From Nesterenkonia xinjiangensis (GTDB lineage: Bacteria > Actinomycetota > Actinomycetes > Actinomycetales > Micrococcaceae), in the NCBI RefSeq assembly GCF_013410745.1, contig NZ_JACCFY010000001.1, positions 3,162,001 through 3,226,000 of the forward strand: a stretch of DNA of 64,000 nucleotides, written 5' to 3'. Positions within the stretch are counted from its first letter, which is position 1; each line of letters opens with the position of its first letter. The notes beneath the pieces were generated by a model. The model made no database searches. It saw only the letters and a program-made list of their open reading frames with translations, and was not told the origin of the DNA. Of this stretch, positions 36,695 through 47,505 are shown one piece after another. Position numbers and translations under genes: made by a program.

Positions 36695-38551
36695 GTGTCT
36701 CCGAAGGCCCGCACTCCTCAGGTGCCCGCCGCGACCGATCCTGGCGTGATCCGCAACTTCTGCATCATCGCGCACATCGACCACGGCAAGTCCACGTTGG
36801 CGGACCGCATGTTGCAGCTGACCGGAGCCGTCCAGGCCCGGGAGATGAAGGCGCAGTACCTGGACCGGATGGACATCGAGCGTGAGCGTGGCATCACGAT
36901 CAAGTCCCAGGCGGTGCGCATGCCCTGGGAGCACGAGGGCAGCACCTACGCCTTCCACATGATCGACACGCCGGGGCACGTGGACTTCTCCTACGAGGTC
37001 TCCCGCTCGCTGGCCGCCTGTGAGGGTGCGCTGCTGCTGGTCGACGCCGCTCAGGGCATCGAGGCCCAGACGCTGGCCAACCTGTACCTGGCCATGGAGC
37101 ACGAGCTGACGATCATCCCCGTGCTCAACAAGATCGATCTGCCGGCGGCGATGCCGGACAAGTACGCCGAGGAGCTCGCCCATCTCATCGGTGGGGATCC
37201 CCAGGACGTCCTGCGCGTCTCCGGCAAGACCGGCGAAGGCGTGGAGGAGCTGCTGGACCGCATCGTGGAGGAGATCCCGGCGCCCGAGGGCGACGCGGAT
37301 GCTCCCGCCCGGGCGATGATCTTCGACTCGGTCTACGACACCTACCGCGGGGTGGTGACCTTCGTCCGCGTGGTCGACGGCAGCCTGGGGCACCGGGAGC
37401 GCATCAAGATGATGTCCACCGGTGCCACCCACGAGCTCCTCGAGATCGGCGTGTCCTCTCCGGAGCCGGAGCCCACCAAGGGCCTCGGCGTCGGTGAGGT
37501 CGGATATCTCATCACCGGGGTGAAGGACGTCCGCCAGTCGAAGGTCGGCGACACCGTCACCTCCCAGCGGAAGCCCGCCGAGGAGATCATCGGCGGTTAT
37601 GACGAGCCTCGGCCGATGGTCTTCTCGGGGCTGTTCCCGATCGACGGCTCAGACTTCCCGGTGCTGCGCGAGGCGCTGGAGAAGCTCCAGCTCAACGACG
37701 CCGCCCTCAGCTTCGAGCCGGAGACCTCTGCGGCGCTGGGCTTCGGGTTCCGGGTGGGCTTCCTGGGCCTGCTGCATCTGGAGATCACCCGCCAGCGTCT
37801 CGAGAGCGAGTACAACCTCGATCTGATCTCCACCGCGCCCAACGTCATCTATCATGTCACCGCTGAGGACGGCTCGACCCATGTGGTCACCAACCCCAGT
37901 GAGTTCCCGGACGGCAAGACGGCCGAGATCCGAGAGCCGGTGGTCGACGCCACGGTCATCGTGCCCAGCGAGTTCATCGGAGCGGTCATGGAGCTGTGCC
38001 AGGCGCGTCGCGGCTCCATGGAGGGCATGGACTACCTGTCCGAGGACAGGGTCGAGCTGCGCTACCGGCTGCCGCTGGCGGAGATCGTCTTCGACTTCTT
38101 CGACCAGCTGAAGTCCCGCACTCGAGGCTATGCGTCGTTGAACTGGCAGAGCGAAGGCGATCAGGCCTCCGATCTCGTCAAGGTCGAGATCCTGCTGCAG
38201 GGGGACAAGGTCGACGCGTTCTCCGCGATCACCCACCGCGATCATGCCTATGCCTACGGGGTCAAGATGGCCTCGCGGCTGAAGGATCTGATCCCGCGGC
38301 AGCAGTTCGAGGTGCCCATCCAGGCGGCGATCGGTTCGCGCATCATCGCCCGCGAGAACATCCGCGCCATCCGCAAGGACGTGCTCTCCAAGTGCTACGG
38401 CGGCGACATCAGCCGCAAGCGCAAGCTGCTCGAGAAGCAGAAGGAGGGCAAGAAGCGCATGAAGATGGTCGGCACCGTGGAGGTGCCTCAGGAGGCCTTC
38501 ATCTCCGCCCTGTCCTCAAACGAGGACTCGGGCGAGAAGGGCAAGAAGTAG
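36695..38551 (+). CDS. lepA: elongation factor 4 (LepA)
   Basis: A 618-residue ribosome-associated GTPase thought to back-translocate or remodel ribosomes under stress. G1 is [13 protein letters not shown], switch motif [10 protein letters not shown]3 [13 protein letters not shown]4 NKIDLP. Domain order then matches EF-G II, III and V plus the LepA-specific C-terminal domain ([20 protein letters not shown]). The GTG at 36695 follows GGGAAGGACC; upstream in-frame codons run through the rpsT terminator and are not used. Confidence 0.97.
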   Translation: MSPKARTPQVPAATDPGVIRNFCIIAHIDHGKSTLADRMLQLTGAVQAREMKAQYLDRMDIERERGITIKSQAVRMPWEHEGSTYAFHMIDTPGHVDFSYEVSRSLAACEGALLLVDAAQGIEAQTLANLYLAMEHELTIIPVLNKIDLPAAMPDKYAEELAHLIGGDPQDVLRVSGKTGEGVEELLDRIVEEIPAPEGDADAPARAMIFDSVYDTYRGVVTFVRVVDGSLGHRERIKMMSTGATHELLEIGVSSPEPEPTKGLGVGEVGYLITGVKDVRQSKVGDTVTSQRKPAEEIIGGYDEPRPMVFSGLFPIDGSDFPVLREALEKLQLNDAALSFEPETSAALGFGFRVGFLGLLHLEITRQRLESEYNLDLISTAPNVIYHVTAEDGSTHVVTNPSEFPDGKTAEIREPVVDATVIVPSEFIGAVMELCQARRGSMEGMDYLSEDRVELRYRLPLAEIVFDFFDQLKSRTRGYASLNWQSEGDQASDLVKVEILLQGDKVDAFSAITHRDHAYAYGVKMASRLKDLIPRQQFEVPIQAAIGSRIIARENIRAIRKDVLSKCYGGDISRKRKLLEKQKEGKKRMKMVGTVEVPQEAFISALSSNEDSGEKGKK

Positions 38552-38554
38552 CCC

Positions 38555-39826
38555 GTGCCCGCCACGCTGCCGCTGGGAGAACCCGTCCCGGCCGACGGCG
38601 CGCTGCCCGAGCAGGTGCTCGCTGCGCTGCCGGGCCGGGCCTCCAGACCTCTGGGGCTCTACGTCCACATCCCGTTCTGCTCCGTGCGCTGCGGGTACTG
38701 CGACTTCAACACCTACACCGCTGAGGATCTCGGCCCCGGGGCGTCACGCGAGTCCTACCCGGACACACTGATCCGCGAGCTGGAGCTGGCCGCGGACGTG
38801 CTGAAGCGTTCCGGGGCGCCGGCGCGCCCGCTGACCACCGTCTTCTTCGGCGGCGGCACTCCGACGCTGCTCCCGGCCACGGAGCTCTCGCGCATCCTGG
38901 TGCGTGCCCGCGAGCTCTTCGGCCTGGCCCCCGACGCCGAGGTCACGACCGAGGCCAACCCGGACACCCTCGATCCGGCTGCGGCGGAGGTGCTGGCGGA
39001 TGGCGGATTCACCCGAGTGAGTCTGGGCATGCAGTCCGCCGTCCCGACGGTGCTGCGCACGCTGGACCGCACTCATGACCCGGCCAACGTGTCACGGGCC
39101 GTCGACGCCGCCCGGCAGGTGGGGCTGCAGGTTAGTCTGGACCTGATCTACGGCACGCCGGGGGAGAGCCTGGCCGAGTGGCGCACCAGCCTCGAGACGG
39201 CCGTGGCGCTCGAACCGGAGCACATCTCCGCCTATTCCCTGATCGTCGAGGAGGGCACCGCGATGGCGGCGAAGGTGCGCCGCGGCGAGCTGCCCGACAT
39301 CGACCCCGATGACCATGCCGACAAGTACCTGCTCACCGATGAGCTGCTCGGCGCCGCCGGCCTCCGCTGGTACGAGGTCTCCAACTTCTCCCGGGACGAG
39401 GCCACCCGTTCCCAGCACAACCTGAACTACTGGCTGGACTCCGACTGGTGGGGCGCGGGCCCCGGCGCGCACTCCCATGTGGCAGGGCTGCGCTGGTGGA
39501 ACGTCAAGCACCCGGCCGCATACGCCCAGCGACTGGCCCAAGGGCTCGCGCCCGGCCACGGGCGGGAGGTGCTCGACGACGACGCACGGGCCCTGGAGCA
39601 TCTGATGCTGCGCCTGCGGATCGCCGAGGGTCTGGACGTGGCGGCCCACGAGGCGCTGCCCGGAGCCGTGCCGCTGGAGGACGCGATGCTGCGCGGCCTG
39701 GTGACCGACGGGCTCGCCGCGGATTCTCCGCTGCGGCCGAGCTCGGCGAACCCGCGAGGCCGTGTGGTGCTGACGCTCAAGGGCCGCCTGCTGGCTGACG
39801 CGGTGACCCGCCGCCTCAGTGGATGA
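38555..39826 (+). CDS. hemW: HemW, radical SAM heme chaperone (coproporphyrinogen III oxidase-like)
   Basis: A 423-residue radical-SAM protein with the cluster motif Cys42-x3-Cys46-x2-Cys49 in FCSVRCGYCDF, preceded by YVHIPF, plus FFGGGTPTLL and the HemW-type SQHNLNYW. Unlike HemN it lacks an N-terminal extension with further cysteines, matching HemW, which hands heme to target proteins such as respiratory enzymes. GTG start 3 bases after lepA. It overlaps the convergent DUF4870 gene by 11 bases. Confidence 0.92.
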   Translation: MPATLPLGEPVPADGALPEQVLAALPGRASRPLGLYVHIPFCSVRCGYCDFNTYTAEDLGPGASRESYPDTLIRELELAADVLKRSGAPARPLTTVFFGGGTPTLLPATELSRILVRARELFGLAPDAEVTTEANPDTLDPAAAEVLADGGFTRVSLGMQSAVPTVLRTLDRTHDPANVSRAVDAARQVGLQVSLDLIYGTPGESLAEWRTSLETAVALEPEHISAYSLIVEEGTAMAAKVRRGELPDIDPDDHADKYLLTDELLGAAGLRWYEVSNFSRDEATRSQHNLNYWLDSDWWGAGPGAHSHVAGLRWWNVKHPAAYAQRLAQGLAPGHGREVLDDDARALEHLMLRLRIAEGLDVAAHEALPGAVPLEDAMLRGLVTDGLAADSPLRPSSANPRGRVVLTLKGRLLADAVTRRLSG

Positions 39827-40292
39827 GGCGCAGGTTCATCCGGTACCGGTAGGGACGGCCCTTGTTGCACTCGATCCCGGCGACCAGGCCGGAGATCGTC
39901 ATGACCATCCAGAGGAAGACGGCGACCAGGCCGAAGATCCATCCCACGGCGGGGATCAGCGCGAGGACATAGCAGACCAGCAGCACCACGGTCACCGGGA
40001 GGGTGAAGTTCAGCGCCTCCTTGGACTCCTGGGCGGTGAACGGGCCGCGGTCTCGGAAGACCAGGTAGATGATCAGCGACGGGACACAGCCCATGAGTCC
40101 GCCGAAGTGGGACAGCGTCGCCCAGCGGCGGTCCTCGGACGGGGTCAGCGGCAGCGCCGCGTCAGAGGACCCCTCGACGCGGTCGGAGTGGCTGGAGTCC
40201 GGGGGACCTGAGGTCGCGGGGCGTCGGTGCCCGGACCGGTGGGGACCATCCGAATGTGGCTGCCGCGAGTGTGGAGGCTCGGACTGTGGCAC
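39816..40292 (-). CDS. DUF4870 family membrane protein
   Basis: A 158-residue protein. Residues 1-50 are polar and Ser/His/Pro rich; then WATLSHFGGLMGCVPSLIIYL, the DUF4870 entry, and three hydrophobic segments (about 57-77, 96-116, 118-138), ending YRYRMNLRLIH. Function unknown; the family is a small membrane protein common in Actinobacteria and Firmicutes. The GTG at 40292 is preceded by GAGAGGGG, and TAGAAT on the minus strand (40358-40363) is a good -10 box. Its stop falls inside the end of hemW. Confidence 0.8.
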   Translation of the reverse strand: MPQSEPPHSRQPHSDGPHRSGHRRPATSGPPDSSHSDRVEGSSDAALPLTPSEDRRWATLSHFGGLMGCVPSLIIYLVFRDRGPFTAQESKEALNFTLPVTVVLLVCYVLALIPAVGWIFGLVAVFLWMVMTISGLVAGIECNKGRPYRYRMNLRLIH

Positions 40293-40357
40293 GGTGCCCC
40301 TCTCTGATGCTCGTGGGATGAAGGACCCGCGGCGCGGTGGGCGCCGGAGTGGTCGAC

Positions 40358-40363
40358 ATTCTA
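40358..40363 (-). promoter_or_regulatory. -10 box of the DUF4870 gene
   Basis: Minus-strand TAGAAT, giving a leader of about 60 bases before the GTG at 40292. Confidence 0.45.
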
Positions 40364-40402
40364 CCGTCCGCGCCTGGACGCTGACCGGGGGCGACACCCC
40401 GT

Positions 40403-41278
40403 TCAGACGGTGACGAAGTCGATGAGCTCCTCCACCCGTCCGAGCAGCGACGGCTCCAGGTCCGCGTAGCTGCTGACCGTGCCGAGGATCCGCTTCCACC
40501 CTGTGGCGATGTCTCGGCGGTCCCGGTGCGGCCAGCCCAGCGCCTGGAGGGTGCCGACCTTGATGTCGATGTGCCGGGGGATGTCCGGCCAGCGCTCCAG
40601 TCCGAGCAGCCGGGGCTTCACCGCCTGCCACACATCCACATAGGGGTGGCCCAGGACCATGACGTTGCCGGCGGCCCCCCGCATGGCCATGGCCTCTGCC
40701 GCGATGCGGCTCTCCTTGGATCCGGGCACGAGGTGGTCCAGGAGCACGCCGACCCGCCGCTCCGGGGCGGGGCCGAACCCCTGGAGAGCACCGACGAGAT
40801 CGTCGGCACCGTGCAGGGGCTCCACGACGATCCCCTCGAGGCGGAGGTCCTCGCCCCAGACCTTCTCGACGAGTTCGGCGTCGTGGGTGCCTTCCACCCA
40901 GATGCGCGAGGCGCGAGCCACGCGGGCGCGGGCGCCGTCCACCGCGAGCGAGCCCGAGGCGGTGCGGCGCGGAGCCTGCGCGGCTGTCGGTCGCGGAGCG
41001 GGGGCGATGACCTCCACGGGGGCGCCTTCGTGGAGGAACCCGTGGCCCAGCGGGAAAGCGCGGCTGCGTCCATGGCGATCCTCGAGTCGGACCAGGTGGA
41101 TGCCCCCGGAGGCCTCCACCCCCACGACGGCCCCCACCCAGCCGGACTCGGTCTCCTCGAGCACCGTGCCGGGGTCGGCAGGCACCTGCGGGACCCTGCG
41201 ATGCTGCGCGCGACGGCGGGAGGCCATGTCAGTGGGGCCCCAGGAGGACCAGTCGGTGGAGAAGTGAGGAGAGGTCAC
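40403..41278 (-). CDS. DUF3097 family protein
   Basis: A 291-residue cytosolic protein of the actinobacterial DUF3097 family, function unknown. Typical segments are VPQVPADPGTVLEETESGWVGAVV (about 32-55), LVRLEDRHGRSRAFPLG, and a toprim-like central part, IWVEGTHDAELVEKVWGEDLR and GVLLDHLVPGSKESR, suggesting a nucleic-acid or nucleotide-phosphate role (inference). The GTG at 41278 is 8 bases after minus-strand TAGGCT (41287-41292), fitting a leaderless transcript. It is divergent from hrcA. Confidence 0.85.
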   Translation of the reverse strand: MTSPHFSTDWSSWGPTDMASRRRAQHRRVPQVPADPGTVLEETESGWVGAVVGVEASGGIHLVRLEDRHGRSRAFPLGHGFLHEGAPVEVIAPAPRPTAAQAPRRTASGSLAVDGARARVARASRIWVEGTHDAELVEKVWGEDLRLEGIVVEPLHGADDLVGALQGFGPAPERRVGVLLDHLVPGSKESRIAAEAMAMRGAAGNVMVLGHPYVDVWQAVKPRLLGLERWPDIPRHIDIKVGTLQALGWPHRDRRDIATGWKRILGTVSSYADLEPSLLGRVEELIDFVTV

Positions 41279-41286
41279 AGGGCGGG

Positions 41287-41292
41287 AGCCTA
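41287..41292 (-). promoter_or_regulatory. -10 box of the DUF3097 gene (leaderless)
   Basis: Minus-strand TAGGCT, 8 bases before the GTG at 41278. Confidence 0.45.
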
Positions 41293-41334
41293 GCAGCGGC
41301 GTCGCAGGCTTCGTCGGATCTGACCGACACGCGC

Positions 41335-41340
41335 TAGAAT
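41335..41340 (+). promoter_or_regulatory. -10 box of hrcA-dnaJ
   Basis: TAGAAT immediately upstream of, and touching, the CIRCE element, so bound HrcA would block initiation. Confidence 0.6.
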
Positions 41341-41366
41341 TGGCACTTGCTGCAGGAGAGTGCCAG
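41340..41366. promoter_or_regulatory. CIRCE element (HrcA operator)
   Basis: TTGGCACTT (41340-41348), 9-base spacer, GAGTGCCAG (41358-41366). The CIRCE consensus is TTAGCACTC-N9-GAGTGCTAA; the spacer length is exact and seven positions in each arm pair. It lies 27 bases before the hrcA ATG. Confidence 0.85.
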
Positions 41367-41393
41367 CCGTTGTCGGGAGAGGAGAGTCGCAGG

Positions 41394-42419
41394 ATGTCGG
41401 ACACCCGTCGTCTGCAGGTGCTGCGTGCGATCGTCGAGGACTACGTGCAGACCCAGGAGCCGGTGGGTTCGCGGGCGCTGGTGGAGCGCCACAACCTGGA
41501 GGTCTCTCCGGCGACCATCCGCAATGACATGGCCTTTCTCGAGGCCGAAGGGCTGATCGCTGCGCCGCACACCTCGGCAGGCCGCATCCCGACCGATCAG
41601 GGCTATCGCATCTTCGTGGACCGGATCTCCGAGGTGAGGCCGCTCTCCCGCGCGGAACGCCGTGCCATGGACACGCTGCTCGAGGCTGCGGACGACCATG
41701 ACGAGATGCTCGAGCAGACCGTCCGGCTGCTCGCCATGCTGACCAACCAGGTCGCCGTGCTGCAGCACCCCCAGCAGTCCACCGCCAGGATCCGGCACAT
41801 CGAGGTGCTCTCCATGGGCACGCACAAGGTGCTGGTGGTGGTGATCCTCTCCTCCGGCCGGGTGGAGCAGCGCATGGCCACCATGGCCGCTCCGCTGGAC
41901 GACGAGTCCCTGCAGCGCATCGGCCAGCGGCTGGTCGAGGAGCTCCACAACCGCTCGGTCTCGGCCCTCCCGCTGCCCATGGACCAGCTCGTCGGCACCG
42001 TCGAACCGTCGCTGCAGCCCGCCATGGCGATCGTGGCCCACACGGTGGAGACGGTGCTGGAGGCGGGGCGCGTGGATCGCATCATCATGGCCGGCACTGC
42101 TAACCTCGCCAGGTCCGATCGCGATCTGGGTCCCTCCATAGGCCCCATCCTCGAGGCTCTCGAGGAGCAGGTGGTGCTGCTGCGCCTGCTCACCGAGATG
42201 GAGCAGGACCGCCGCGGACTCTCGGTCCGCATCGGTCACGAGACCAGCCACGATTCGCTCGCCGAGACCTCCGTGGTGGCGGCGGAGTACGCGATCGGCG
42301 ACGGCGGCGCAGCCGCCAAGCTCGGGGTCGTGGGCCCCACACGCATGGACTACGGCTCCACCATGTCAGCGGTGCGAGCCATGGCACGGTACCTGTCCCG
42401 GATCCTCTCTGAAGGGTGA
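41394..42419 (+). CDS. hrcA: heat-inducible transcription repressor HrcA
   Basis: A 341-residue repressor of CIRCE-controlled heat-shock genes. The N-terminal winged HTH has RRLQVLRAIVEDYVQTQEPVGSRALV and SPATIRNDMAFLE, the DNA-reading segment. GAF-like middle domain and C-terminal GPTRMDYGSTMSAVRA are family marks. Start at 41394, preceded by AGGAGAGTCGCAGG. The operator in front indicates autoregulation; dnaJ follows 3 bases after the stop. Confidence 0.95.
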   Translation: MSDTRRLQVLRAIVEDYVQTQEPVGSRALVERHNLEVSPATIRNDMAFLEAEGLIAAPHTSAGRIPTDQGYRIFVDRISEVRPLSRAERRAMDTLLEAADDHDEMLEQTVRLLAMLTNQVAVLQHPQQSTARIRHIEVLSMGTHKVLVVVILSSGRVEQRMATMAAPLDDESLQRIGQRLVEELHNRSVSALPLPMDQLVGTVEPSLQPAMAIVAHTVETVLEAGRVDRIIMAGTANLARSDRDLGPSIGPILEALEEQVVLLRLLTEMEQDRRGLSVRIGHETSHDSLAETSVVAAEYAIGDGGAAAKLGVVGPTRMDYGSTMSAVRAMARYLSRILSEG

Positions 42420-42422
42420 GAA

Positions 42423-43547
42423 GTGACTGACTACTACGAGGCGCTCGGCGTGAGCCGTGGAGCGTCCACCGACGACATCAAGAAGGCGTACCGGAAGAAG
42501 GCGCGCAGGCTGCACCCGGACGTCAACCCGTCGGAGGATGCGGCTGAGCAGTTCAAGCTCATCGGGCGTGCCTATGAGGTGCTCTCCGACGCCGACAAGC
42601 GCCGCAACTATGACGCCACCGGCGATGAGAACGGCCGCTCGCCCTTCGGCGGCGGCGGTTTCGGCGGTGGTCAGGGCTTCGGCGGCTTCGGCGACATCTT
42701 CGAGACCTTCTTCGGCTCGGGCGCCTCCGGGCCGGCCTCGCGCACCCGCCGCGGCCAGGACTCGCTGATCAGGATCCGCCTGGACCTCAAGGACGCCGTC
42801 TTCGGCACGACCAAGGAGGTCGAGATCGAGACCGCGGTGACCTGCTCGGTCTGTCAAGGCTCCTGCACCCGGGAGGGCACCAGCCCCACGACCTGCCCGG
42901 ACTGCCAGGGGCACGGTCAGGTCCAGCGCCCCATGCGGTCCATCCTCGGCACCGTCCTGCAGACCGAGACCTGCGCCCGCTGCGCCGGGTTCGGCAGCAT
43001 CATCGAGGACCCCTGCCAGGAGTGTGACGGCCAGGGCCGTGTCCGGGAGCGTCGCACCCTGAAGGTCAAGATTCCCGCCGGGGTGGACAAGGGGAACCGC
43101 ATCCACCTGGCCGGCGAGGGGGAGGCCGGTCTGGCCGGCGGGCCGCAGGGCGACCTGTTCATCGAGGTCGATGTGCGTCCTCACGAGGTCTTCACCCGCC
43201 GCGGAAACGATCTGCACGCCACGGTCTCGATCCCGATGACGGCGGCCGCACTGGGCACCACCGTCAGCCTCGACACCTTCGACGGCGTCGAGGAGATCGA
43301 GGTGAAGCCGGGCACCCAGTCCGGTGAGGTCCTCACCGTCCGCGACCGAGGGGTGGCCCACCTCCGCGGCGGGGGACGCGGTGCGCTCAAGATCCATCTC
43401 AAGGTCGAGACTCCGGCGAAGCTCAGCGACCGGCAGCGCGAGCTGCTGCGTGAGCTCGCCGTCGAGCGTGGCGAGGAGCTGGGCGAGTCCACCACCGAGC
43501 ACCGCGGCGTGTTCGCCAAGCTCCGCGAGGCCTGGGACAGTCTGTGA
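42423..43547 (+). CDS. dnaJ: chaperone protein DnaJ (DnaJ2)
   Basis: The J-protein partner of DnaK, 374 residues. J domain with HPD in RRLHPDVNP (residues 33-35 region), Gly/Phe-rich linker (about 75-105), four zinc cysteine repeats (CSVC, CPDC, CARC, CQEC at about 140-215) and the C-terminal substrate-binding domain. Linked to hrcA it matches DnaJ2 of actinobacteria, distinct from the DnaJ1 beside dnaK. GTG start. The stop overlaps rsmE. Confidence 0.96.
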   Translation: MTDYYEALGVSRGASTDDIKKAYRKKARRLHPDVNPSEDAAEQFKLIGRAYEVLSDADKRRNYDATGDENGRSPFGGGGFGGGQGFGGFGDIFETFFGSGASGPASRTRRGQDSLIRIRLDLKDAVFGTTKEVEIETAVTCSVCQGSCTREGTSPTTCPDCQGHGQVQRPMRSILGTVLQTETCARCAGFGSIIEDPCQECDGQGRVRERRTLKVKIPAGVDKGNRIHLAGEGEAGLAGGPQGDLFIEVDVRPHEVFTRRGNDLHATVSIPMTAAALGTTVSLDTFDGVEEIEVKPGTQSGEVLTVRDRGVAHLRGGGRGALKIHLKVETPAKLSDRQRELLRELAVERGEELGESTTEHRGVFAKLREAWDSL

Positions 43548-44356
43548 CGGCTCCGCTGTTCCATCTCGAGCCGGGGCGGCTCGACGGGGTCGAGGTCGGT
43601 GGTCAGGTCGTGCTCGACGGCGCCGAGGGGCACCATGCCGCCACGGTGATGCGGCTGAGCTCCGGGGAGGAGATCCAACTCTCCGACACCCGGCGGCTGC
43701 GTGTGACCGGCGAAGTGATCGAGGCCGCGCGGGGTGAGCTGACGGTGGTGGTCTCTGACGTCCGCCGAGAGCCGCTCGAGCGGCCCCGTCTGGTGCTGGT
43801 CCAGGCGCTGGCTAAAGACCGTCGTGACCTGCAGGCGGTCGAATCGGCCACCGAGCTCGGGATCGAGGCCGTCGTGCCCTGGGAGGCCGAGCGGTCCGTG
43901 GCCCGCTGGAAGGCCGGCAGGGAGGCGAAGAAGCACGCCGAATGGGTGTCCATCGTGCGCACCGCGGCCAAGCAGACTCGCCGGACCGCCGTGCCGGAGG
44001 TCGAGCAGCTGCACACGACCGCTCAGTACTGCCGACGGATCGTCGAGCAGGCTGGGGTCGCCGTCGTCGTGCTCCATGAGACCGAGGAGCGCTCCCTGGA
44101 CGGCGCACTCCGGGAGCTGAACGCCGTCGATGCCGAGGAGCTCCATCTGGTGGTGGGGCCGGAGGGCGGAATCACGCCCGGTGAGATCGAGCGGCTGGTC
44201 AGCTCCGGAGCCCGCGTGGCTCGGCTCGGTCGCACCGTGCTGCGCTCCTCCACCGCCGGACCGGCGGCACTGGCCGGCGTGCAGGTCCTGCTGGGGCGAT
44301 GGAGCGGACCGGGGAGCCCGGAGGCGGGTGCCTCGGGTCCTGTGCGACGGCAGTAG
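43544..44356 (+). CDS. rsmE: 16S rRNA (uracil-1498-N3)-methyltransferase
   Basis: RsmE methylates U1498 of 16S rRNA in the assembled 30S subunit. The 270-residue protein has an N-terminal PUA-like domain (to about residue 70) and a SPOUT methyltransferase with [19 protein letters not shown] and [16 protein letters not shown], the trefoil-knot SAM site. GTG start overlaps the dnaJ stop by four bases. Confidence 0.94.
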   Translation: MTAPLFHLEPGRLDGVEVGGQVVLDGAEGHHAATVMRLSSGEEIQLSDTRRLRVTGEVIEAARGELTVVVSDVRREPLERPRLVLVQALAKDRRDLQAVESATELGIEAVVPWEAERSVARWKAGREAKKHAEWVSIVRTAAKQTRRTAVPEVEQLHTTAQYCRRIVEQAGVAVVVLHETEERSLDGALRELNAVDAEELHLVVGPEGGITPGEIERLVSSGARVARLGRTVLRSSTAGPAALAGVQVLLGRWSGPGSPEAGASGPVRRQ

Positions 44357-44359
44357 ACT
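44354..44359 (+). promoter_or_regulatory. -10 box of phoH (leaderless)
   Basis: TAGACT begins with the rsmE stop codon itself and ends 8 bases before the phoH ATG at 44368. Confidence 0.5.
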
Positions 44360-44367
44360 GAGCACCG

Positions 44368-45476
<1,109 letters not shown>

Positions 45477-45480
<4 letters not shown>

Positions 45481-46010
45481 CCAGCGAGGACACCGCGCCG
45501 GCAGGCTTCACCCAGCCGGTCGGCGTCGTCGTCGACGACGATTCTGGATCCTCGGCGGTGCCCGCCGACATCGAGGAGACCCTGGGACGGCTGACCGGGT
45601 TCCTCTACGCCCGGATGCATCTGGATTCTGCGGTGGAGCTCACCGTGACCCTCGTCGACGACGCCCGGATGGAGCAGCTCCACCTCGAGTGGATGGACCT
45701 GCCGGGCCCCACAGACGTGCTGAGCCTCCCGATGGACGAGCTGCGCCCGGGGACCGCCTCGGCGGCGGTGACCGAGGGGATGCTCGGGGACGTCGTCATC
45801 TCGCCCGAGGTCGCCCGCCGCCAGGCCGCGGCCGCCGGGCATGACGTCAGCGACGAGCTCGCGCTGCTGACCGTCCATGGAGTGCTCCACCTGCTGGGCC
45901 ACGACCACGTCGAGGCCGAGGAGCGTCGCACGATGTTCGAGCTGCAGGCCAGCCTGCTCGAGGGCTTCCTGGGCCGCGCGGCCCCGACCCCCACCGTCGA
46001 CGACTCATGA
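45477..46010 (+). CDS. ybeY: endoribonuclease YbeY
   Basis: A zinc endoribonuclease for 16S rRNA 3' maturation and ribosome quality control, 177 residues. The metal motif H-x3-H-x5-H is in [12 protein letters not shown] (about 137-148), and [11 protein letters not shown] is the second signature. The N-terminal 30 residues are variable. Overlaps phoH and the CBS-domain gene by four bases each. Confidence 0.95.
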
Positions 46011-47425
46011 TCACCGGGCTGCTGATCGTCGCGGCGCTGCTCTGCGCCGCCGTGGCCGCTGTGCTCTCCACCGCCGAGGCCGGGCTGATACGGCTCTCCC
46101 GCCGGGAGGCCGAGGACATCGCCGAGCGGCAGGGCTCCGGTGCCGTGCAGATGCTTCTGCAGGAGCCGGTGCCCCACACGGTGGCCCTGCAGCTGTGGCG
46201 GTGGCTCTTCGCCACGGCCGCAGTCGTGCAGATCACCGTCGGGGTGCAGCTGGCCGTGGACGATGTCGCGCTGGCCGCCTTGACCGCCGGCGCGGTGCTG
46301 GTGGTGGGCGGGGTCGGGCTGGCCACGGTGTCGCCGCGGCGGCTGGGCCGTGCCCACCACCTGATGGTCTCCGCGGCTACGGCCCGCCTGGTGCGCGGCC
46401 TGCGGCTGGTGCTGGGGCCGATCCCGGTCATGCTGGCCGGCATCGGCGCCCGCATCGCCCCGGGCCCCGGCGAGGCCTACCAGGGCTTCTTCGACGACGA
46501 GGAGTTCCGCGAGTTCGTGGCCCGAGCGTCGGAGACCGACATCCTGGAGGACACCGAGGCCGAGCTGATCCAGTCGGTCTTCGACCTCTCCGCCACGCGC
46601 GTGCGGTCCGTCATGGTCCCCCGCACCGACATGGTCACCGTGGACACCGGGGCGAGCCTGCCGGAGGTCATGACGCTGTTCCTGCGCTCCGGCTACTCCC
46701 GCGTGCCGGTGGTGCGTGGTTCGGCCGATGACATCACCGGGATGGTGTACCTCAAGGACGTGGCCTATCTCGAGCATCAGCTGCGCACCGGTGAGGCCGC
46801 TGCGGAGTATCGCGGGCGGGCCGCCGAGGCGATCACCGTCGACGAGGTGCAGCGGGACGTCCGCTACGTCCCCGAGTCCAAGTCGGTCTCGGAGTTCCTC
46901 TCCGAGCTGCAGCGGGAGTCCACCCACGTCGCCGTCGTCGTCGACGAGTACGGGGGCACCGCCGGCCTGGTGACCCTCGAGGACCTCATCGAGGAGATCG
47001 TCGGTGAGATCGTCGACGAGTACGATGTCGAGGCGGTCGAGGTGGAGGACCTCCCGGACGGGCGCCGACGGCTCTCGGCACGGATGGCGGTGGACGACTT
47101 CGCCGATCTCTACGACCTCGACCTCGATGACGAGGAGGAGGTCGACACCCTGGGCGGCCTGCTGGCCAAGACTCTGGGTCGAGTGCCGATCGCCGGCTCC
47201 GAGGTGGAGATCGAGGGGGTCGTGCTGCGGGCCGACCGGCTCGAGGGCCGCAGGAACCGCGTCAGCCACGTGCTGGCCTGGGAGGTGGAGGGCCGACGCG
47301 GCGCCCGGGCGGGCCTCGGAACGGACGACGCCCCGGAGGCTCTCGCCGAGCAGACCGCGGACGGCGGGGAGGCCGAGGACCTCGAGGCCACCGCGGAGAG
47401 CGCCCACGCACGGCAGGGACAGTAG
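46007..47425 (+). CDS. CNNM/CorC-family (hemolysin-like) membrane protein with CBS domains
   Basis: A 472-residue protein: DUF21/CNNM membrane domain with about four hydrophobic segments (1-165), a CBS pair (about 190-340, [21 protein letters not shown] and [30 protein letters not shown]), and a C-terminal CorC_HlyC domain ([22 protein letters not shown], to about 425). An acidic tail follows. Relatives are magnesium or cobalt efflux/transport modulators; direct evidence for this one is lacking. ybeY-corC-era is a conserved order (Rv2367c-Rv2366c-Rv2364c). Confidence 0.9.
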   Translation: MITGLLIVAALLCAAVAAVLSTAEAGLIRLSRREAEDIAERQGSGAVQMLLQEPVPHTVALQLWRWLFATAAVVQITVGVQLAVDDVALAALTAGAVLVVGGVGLATVSPRRLGRAHHLMVSAATARLVRGLRLVLGPIPVMLAGIGARIAPGPGEAYQGFFDDEEFREFVARASETDILEDTEAELIQSVFDLSATRVRSVMVPRTDMVTVDTGASLPEVMTLFLRSGYSRVPVVRGSADDITGMVYLKDVAYLEHQLRTGEAAAEYRGRAAEAITVDEVQRDVRYVPESKSVSEFLSELQRESTHVAVVVDEYGGTAGLVTLEDLIEEIVGEIVDEYDVEAVEVEDLPDGRRRLSARMAVDDFADLYDLDLDDEEEVDTLGGLLAKTLGRVPIAGSEVEIEGVVLRADRLEGRRNRVSHVLAWEVEGRRGARAGLGTDDAPEALAEQTADGGEAEDLEATAESAHARQGQ

Positions 47426-47505
47426 AGGGAGCAGGAGTACCCGCCACGACGGCGGCGCGCGACGCACCAGGACCAGGACCACAGGATCGACCGGCAGGAG
47501 CAGCG

